DNA from: Vulcanimicrobiota bacterium
Lineage (GTDB): Bacteria > Vulcanimicrobiota > Vulcanimicrobiia > Vulcanimicrobiales > Vulcanimicrobiaceae
Reading direction: 5' to 3'
Length of the DNA stretch: 64,000 nucleotides
Assembly (NCBI GenBank): GCA_003168375.1
Contig: PMSI01000003.1
Location: 186,001 to 250,000 of the forward strand
Shown piece after piece: positions 61,006 through 64,000 of the stretch; within the stretch, counting starts at the first letter, position 1; each line of letters starts with the position of its first letter. Below the pieces are notes generated by a model. It saw only the letters and a program-made list of their open reading frames with translations. It was not told the origin of the DNA and made no database searches. Position numbers and translations under genes: made by a program.

Positions 61006-61497
61006 TTGACCGTGACGGAGACCACCGTGGACACCGCCGACCGAGAGATCATCCTCGACCTGCCCCGGTTCGGGACGTGCAGCTACCGCGATTCAGAAGT
61101 TCTGACGTTCCCCTGGGGCCTGCCCGGCTTCGGCAGCCTGCGGCACTTCATCGCGCTGAGCCTCGAGGGTCAGGAGAAGTTCGTCTGGCTTCAGAGCCTC
61201 GACGACCCGTCGGTCGCTTTGCCGACCGCCGACCCGTGGCAGATCTTCGGCGAGTACGCCCCACAGCTGCCGCCCTACGCGCTCAGCTCGCTCGAGCTCC
61301 GCAGCCCCGACGACTTTGCGACGCTGTGCGTCGTCGTGGTAACGCCGGGGGCCGTCGAGATGACGATGAACCTGCTGGCCCCGATCGTGGTCAACCTGCG
61401 CAGCCGGGTCGGCCGCCAGATCACCCTGGAGACCGGCGGATACTCGGTTCGCACGCCGATCCCGCGAAAGGCATCCGCCACCACGGCGGGAGCGTAG
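61006..61497 (+). CDS. fliW: Flagellar assembly factor FliW
   Basis: A 163-residue antagonist of CsrA and flagellin chaperone. Conserved blocks are LTFPWGLPGFGSLRHF, FVWLQSLDDPSVALPTADPW, LCVVVVTPGAVEMTMNLLAPIVVNLRSR and RQITLETGGYSVRTPI. TTG 61006 is five bases after GAGG; GTG 61012 is an alternative start. It is followed by csrA, as in many FliW-using bacteria. Confidence 0.94.
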   Translation: MTVTETTVDTADREIILDLPRFGTCSYRDSEVLTFPWGLPGFGSLRHFIALSLEGQEKFVWLQSLDDPSVALPTADPWQIFGEYAPQLPPYALSSLELRSPDDFATLCVVVVTPGAVEMTMNLLAPIVVNLRSRVGRQITLETGGYSVRTPIPRKASATTAGA

Positions 61498-61511
61498 AGC
61501 CGGAACCGGGA

Positions 61512-61546
61512 AAGGCGCCCTCCTTCAAAGCCAGGGAGGGCGTCTT
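61512..61546 (+). promoter_or_regulatory. 12-bp hairpin sequestering the csrA ribosome site
   Basis: AAGGCGCCCTCC (61512-61523) pairs with GGAGGGCGTCTT (61535-61546) with one G-U pair, enclosing an 11-base loop. The 3' arm includes the GGGAGGG of the csrA ribosome site (61534-61540). It ends three bases before the proposed CTG start. The lack of a T-run argues against an intrinsic terminator and favours translational control. Confidence 0.65.
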
Positions 61547-61548
61547 CG

Positions 61549-61830
61549 CTGCTAGTCCTCAGCCGTAAACTCAACCAAGCGATCATGATCGGCGACGACG
61601 TCCGTATCGTCGTCGTCGCGGTCGATCGCGACACGGTGAAGCTGGGGATCGAGGCGCCGCGTACGATCCCGGTGCACCGCTCCGAGGTCTACGAAGAGAT
61701 CCAGCGGACGAACCGTGCCGCCGCCGGCGAACCGGCCGCGCCGGCTGCCGAGGGGACGAAAGCCACCGCCGAAGGTGCGAAGGTCGCAGACCTCGGCAGC
61801 AAAGGGCGCCGACCCTCCGCAAAGAGCTAA
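61549..61830 (+). CDS. csrA: Carbon storage/translational regulator CsrA starting at CTG
   Basis: A 93-residue RNA-binding regulator. The frame reads [20 protein letters not shown] from CTG 61549, aligning with the family N-terminus MLVLSRK...IGDDV. The RNA-contacting core [21 protein letters not shown] follows near residue 32. GGGAGGG (61534-61540) lies eight bases before CTG. Starting at ATG 61585 would delete the first beta-strand, including the conserved RNA-binding residues, so CTG is the start. The last 40 residues are an Ala/Lys-rich extension. Its TAA is part of the flagellin promoter. Confidence 0.88.
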   Translation: MLVLSRKLNQAIMIGDDVRIVVVAVDRDTVKLGIEAPRTIPVHRSEVYEEIQRTNRAAAGEPAAPAAEGTKATAEGAKVADLGSKGRRPSAKS

Positions 61831-61855
61831 AGTCCGGCTCTCGTTCCACCGAACA
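61827..61855 (+). promoter_or_regulatory. Sigma-28-type promoter for flagellin
   Basis: CTAAAGTC (61827-61834) and ACCGAACA (61848-61855) have the same 21-base offset as the other flagellar promoters. The TAA within the -35 is the csrA stop codon. RNA would begin near 61862, just before the regulatory hairpin. Confidence 0.7.
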
Positions 61856-61865
61856 CAACGTCAAG

Positions 61866-61913
61866 GACGGGTCAGGAAGCACCCGTCTCAGACACACGTG
61901 TGATCATGGAGGA
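61866..61913 (+). promoter_or_regulatory. CsrA-binding-type flagellin leader
   Basis: GACGGGT (61866-61872) and ACCCGTC (61881-61887) form a perfect 7-bp stem presenting CAGGAAGC in the loop, with the GGA core of a CsrA site. A second GGA-containing site (GGAGGA, 61908-61913) is the ribosome site seven bases before the ATG. The two-site layout matches the CsrA-repressed hag leader of Bacillus. Confidence 0.75.
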
Positions 61914-61918
61914 AACAC

Positions 61919-63154
61919 ATGCCGGGCATTGGTGGGCTTTCCATCGCCAACAATCTGTTGGCGAACAGCGCGAGCCTCAATCTCAATCGTAACCAGGCAG
62001 CGCTCGGAACGGCCGTCACGCGGCTGTCGAGCGGTCTGCGTATCAACACGGCGGCCGACGACCCGTCCGGTCTCGCGATCGCCGAATCGCTGCAAGCGCA
62101 AGTCAACGGATTCGACCAGGGCGCGCGTAACGTCCAGGACGCGACGAACGCGGCACAGGTCGCCGAGGGCGCGCTCCAAACGACGACGGACATCCTGCAG
62201 CGCGTCCGCACCCTCGCAGTCGAGGGCGCGTCGGATATCACCTCGACCGACGACCGCAAGAACCTGCAGTCGGAAGTCCAGCAGCTCCTGCTGGAAGTCA
62301 ACCGCATCTCGCAGAACACGAACTTCAACGGTCAGAATCTGCTCGACGGCTCGCACGCGGGCTTCCAGCAGCAGATCGACGTCAACGCGACCATCACATC
62401 GAACTCCGACCTCGCGGCCGGCGGGACGCTGGTCAACTCGGCGCAGGTCTCGTTCGTAGCCAACGACGCGTCCGTTCAGGACGGCACGATCGAAGTCCAG
62501 GTCGCGCAACTGACCTCGACCACGCAGGGCCTCATCGTCTCGTTCTTCAGCAGCGCGGCGAACGCGGTCACGTCGCAGGTTGTCCTGCTCAGCGCCGGCG
62601 GCACGGCCGCCAACATCTCCGTCGACAACGTGACGATCGGCTTCGGCACGGTCGGCACCCTCGACGTCGGCGTCACCTCGTTCGTCAAGATCAGCCAGTA
62701 CGTCGCGGCCGCCTCGAACCCGAATGCTCCGGCGTTCAACTTCCAGTCGGGCGCCGCGGAAGGCGCGACGATCCAGGTCGGCTTCATCAACACGTCGACC
62801 AACTCGCTGCGCGTCGCCAACGTCAACCTGATCGGGCCGCAAGGCGCCGCCGGTTCGTTCGTCGCCGGCTCGCTCGCGTCGGAAGACTCGATCGGCCAGA
62901 TCGACAACGCCCTGCAGACGGTGCTCGCGCAGCGCTCGCAGCTCGGCGCGACGATCGTCCGGCTCCAGGAAGACCTGAACAACGACAACGTCGCCTCGGT
63001 GAACCTCACGGCGTCGGAGTCCGCGATCCGCGATCTCAACGTCGGGTCCGAGACCACCCAGTACACGAAGCTCCAGATCCTGGTGCAGGTCGGTACGTCG
63101 GTGCTCGCCCAGGCGAACCAGAACGCGCAGTCGGTCATCAGCCTCTTCCGATAA
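61919..63154 (+). CDS. fliC: Flagellin
   Basis: A 411-residue filament protein. The conserved N-terminal D0/D1 region (ANNLLANSASLNLNRNQAAL, RLSSGLRINTAADDPSGLAIAE) and C-terminal D1/D0 region (SEDSIGQIDNALQTVLAQRSQLGA, ILVQVGTSVLAQANQNAQSVI) frame a variable middle rich in Val/Thr/Asn, about residues 150-310. GGAGG precedes the ATG at seven bases. A terminator follows at 63183, so the gene is likely monocistronic. Confidence 0.97.
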   Translation: MPGIGGLSIANNLLANSASLNLNRNQAALGTAVTRLSSGLRINTAADDPSGLAIAESLQAQVNGFDQGARNVQDATNAAQVAEGALQTTTDILQRVRTLAVEGASDITSTDDRKNLQSEVQQLLLEVNRISQNTNFNGQNLLDGSHAGFQQQIDVNATITSNSDLAAGGTLVNSAQVSFVANDASVQDGTIEVQVAQLTSTTQGLIVSFFSSAANAVTSQVVLLSAGGTAANISVDNVTIGFGTVGTLDVGVTSFVKISQYVAAASNPNAPAFNFQSGAAEGATIQVGFINTSTNSLRVANVNLIGPQGAAGSFVAGSLASEDSIGQIDNALQTVLAQRSQLGATIVRLQEDLNNDNVASVNLTASESAIRDLNVGSETTQYTKLQILVQVGTSVLAQANQNAQSVISLFR

Positions 63155-63182
63155 GACCTCCCCGGTCTTCGGTAGGATGGGA

Positions 63183-63217
63183 AAGGCCTCGCTCAGGCGG
63201 GTCCTTTTCTCTTTTTT
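63183..63217 (+). terminator. Rho-independent terminator after flagellin
   Basis: AAGGCCTCGC (63183-63192) pairs with GCGGGTCCTT (63197-63206) around TCAG with one mismatch and one G-U pair, followed by TTCTCTTTTTT. A smaller hairpin (AAGACC ... GGTCTT) directly after the flagellin stop adds to the structure. Confidence 0.8.
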
Positions 63218-63256
63218 CCCCGGGCGCGTCCGATAGTTGTACCAAGAGGTGATATC

Positions 63257-64000
63257 GTGCCGCTAGAGATCGTCGACGAGTTTCGCGACAGCGCGTTCGC
63301 CCGGGCCCAAACCGGGTTGCTCTTCAACTTGCCGGCTCCGCCGGATTGCGAGCAGCTGCCGGCGGGCCTGAGCCTGTGCATGATCGTGAAAAACGAAGAG
63401 CGGTTCCTCGCGGCCTGTCTGGAGAGCGTCCGTGGCGTCGTCGACGAGATCATCGTCGTGGACACCGGATCGACCGACGGCACGGTGGAGATCGCGCGCT
63501 CCTTCGGCGCAAACGTCGTCTTCCGCGAGTGGCGCAACGACTTCAGCTGGGCGCGTAACGAGTCGCTCGCGCTCGCGACGCGGCGCTGGACGCTCGTTCT
63601 CGACGCCGACGAGGAGGTCACGCCGGACTCCCTCGCGCTGCTGCGCGCACTGCGCGATACGCCTGCCGGAGTGACCGGCGTCTACGTGCAGATCCAGAAC
63701 GACGTCGACGACGCCTCGGGGGCGGCCTCGACGATGACGCACGTCCTCCCGCGCCTGTTCCCGACGACCCCGCGGATCCGCTACCGCAACGTGATCCACG
63801 AGAGCGCGGTCCTCGACGACGAAGCGTACTTGCTGTCGGTCGTGTCGCCGATCGTCGTTCGCCACAAAGGCTACACGGCGGCGATCGTCGGCGAGCGCGG
63901 CAAGCACGAGCGAAACCGGCCGTTGCTCGAGCGGGCGATCCGTGAAGCGGCGGACGATGCGTTCTCGTGGTTCAACTTCGGCACGTCCGCCGTCGCGTCG
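63257..64000 (+). CDS. Family-2 glycosyltransferase, 5' part
   Basis: The first 248 codons run off the right edge without a stop. The N-terminal segment is followed by a GT2 core: SLCMIVKNEERFLAACLES near residue 37, DTGSTDGTVEIA near 72, and the metal-binding DADEE near 116, with a conserved VIHESAV. The final residues look like the start of a helical repeat (SWFNFGTSAVAS), as in GT2-TPR enzymes. AGAGGTGA precedes the GTG. Its place directly after flagellin suggests flagellin glycosylation, which is inference. Confidence 0.85.
   Translation, partial: MPLEIVDEFRDSAFARAQTGLLFNLPAPPDCEQLPAGLSLCMIVKNEERFLAACLESVRGVVDEIIVVDTGSTDGTVEIARSFGANVVFREWRNDFSWARNESLALATRRWTLVLDADEEVTPDSLALLRALRDTPAGVTGVYVQIQNDVDDASGAASTMTHVLPRLFPTTPRIRYRNVIHESAVLDDEAYLLSVVSPIVVRHKGYTAAIVGERGKHERNRPLLERAIREAADDAFSWFNFGTSAVAS

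Noticed and set aside
61512-61546. The fliW-csrA hairpin as an intrinsic terminator
   Set aside because: The stem is strong but is followed by TTCGCTGC, not a T-run, and its 3' arm is the csrA ribosome site, so translational control is a better reading.
1-64000. CRISPR arrays, rRNA genes, integrases or insertion sequences
   Set aside because: No regularly spaced repeats, rRNA segments, transposase motifs or integrase genes were seen on either strand.

Overview
The window is GC-rich, densely packed chromosomal DNA from a motile, diderm bacterium. P- and L-ring flagellar genes (flgA, flgH, flgI), a TonB-dependent receptor and a cytochrome c lipoprotein all imply an outer membrane. Gene content and style (recG-rsmD-coaD linkage, copper-amine-oxidase-N domain protein, many 4-bp stop/start overlaps, frequent GTG starts) would fit the Ca. 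Eremiobacterota (WPS-2)/Vulcanimicrobiota lineage. That assignment is inference only, because no rRNA gene is present.

Layout. 1-2518: end of recG, HAD phosphatase, rsmD, coaD and a coiled-coil protein. 2571-5751: HlyD/ATPase/permease ABC exporter. 5757-15612: a mixed set with a Mo-bisPGD oxidoreductase, prolyl oligopeptidase, TPR regulator, VOC protein and TonB receptor. 15786-22009: an accessory block made of a minus-strand Xre/MbcA-RES toxin-antitoxin pair followed by a six-gene plus-strand cluster built around a Ycf46-like AAA+ ATPase. 22186-29410: DUF2249-Crp/Fnr fusion regulator, TlpA-like thioredoxin, crotonase, phoU, aminotransferase, DUF1345 protein. 29464-38447: long, tightly overlapping runs with the molybdopterin genes moaD, moaE, moeB-rhodanese and moaA, plus rmlC, aldo/keto reductase and queG. 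38481-44850: GNAT, cytochrome c, photolyase, aminopeptidase P, ABC exporter. 44861-48913: a compositionally distinct patch with an OLD-type ATPase/TOPRIM nuclease and an atypical membrane protein. 49738-63154: a flagellar axial regulon, flgB-flgC-fliE, a Ser/Thr kinase, flgF-flgG-flgA-flgH-flgI-flgJ, flgM-flgN-flgK-flgL-fliW-csrA, and flagellin. A glycosyltransferase runs off the right edge.

Main observations. (1) Three genes appear to start at CTG and would be mis-called by software that accepts only ATG/GTG/TTG: csrA (conserved N-terminus LLVLSRK after a strong Shine-Dalgarno), a catalytically complete RES toxin, and a DUF1345 membrane protein. The last two begin inside the stop codon of the preceding gene (CTGA). 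(2) Four sigma-28-type promoters with identical geometry (CTAARGTC, then a GCCGAT-like -10 beginning 21 bases further on) precede flgB, flgF, flgM and flagellin. Two of them contain the TAA stop of the upstream gene. (3) The flagellin leader has a 7-bp hairpin with AGGA in its loop plus a GGA in the Shine-Dalgarno, the architecture expected for CsrA repression relieved by FliW. The csrA ribosome site itself sits in a 12-bp hairpin. (4) The AAA+ cluster at 17031-22009 is the best candidate for an undescribed system.
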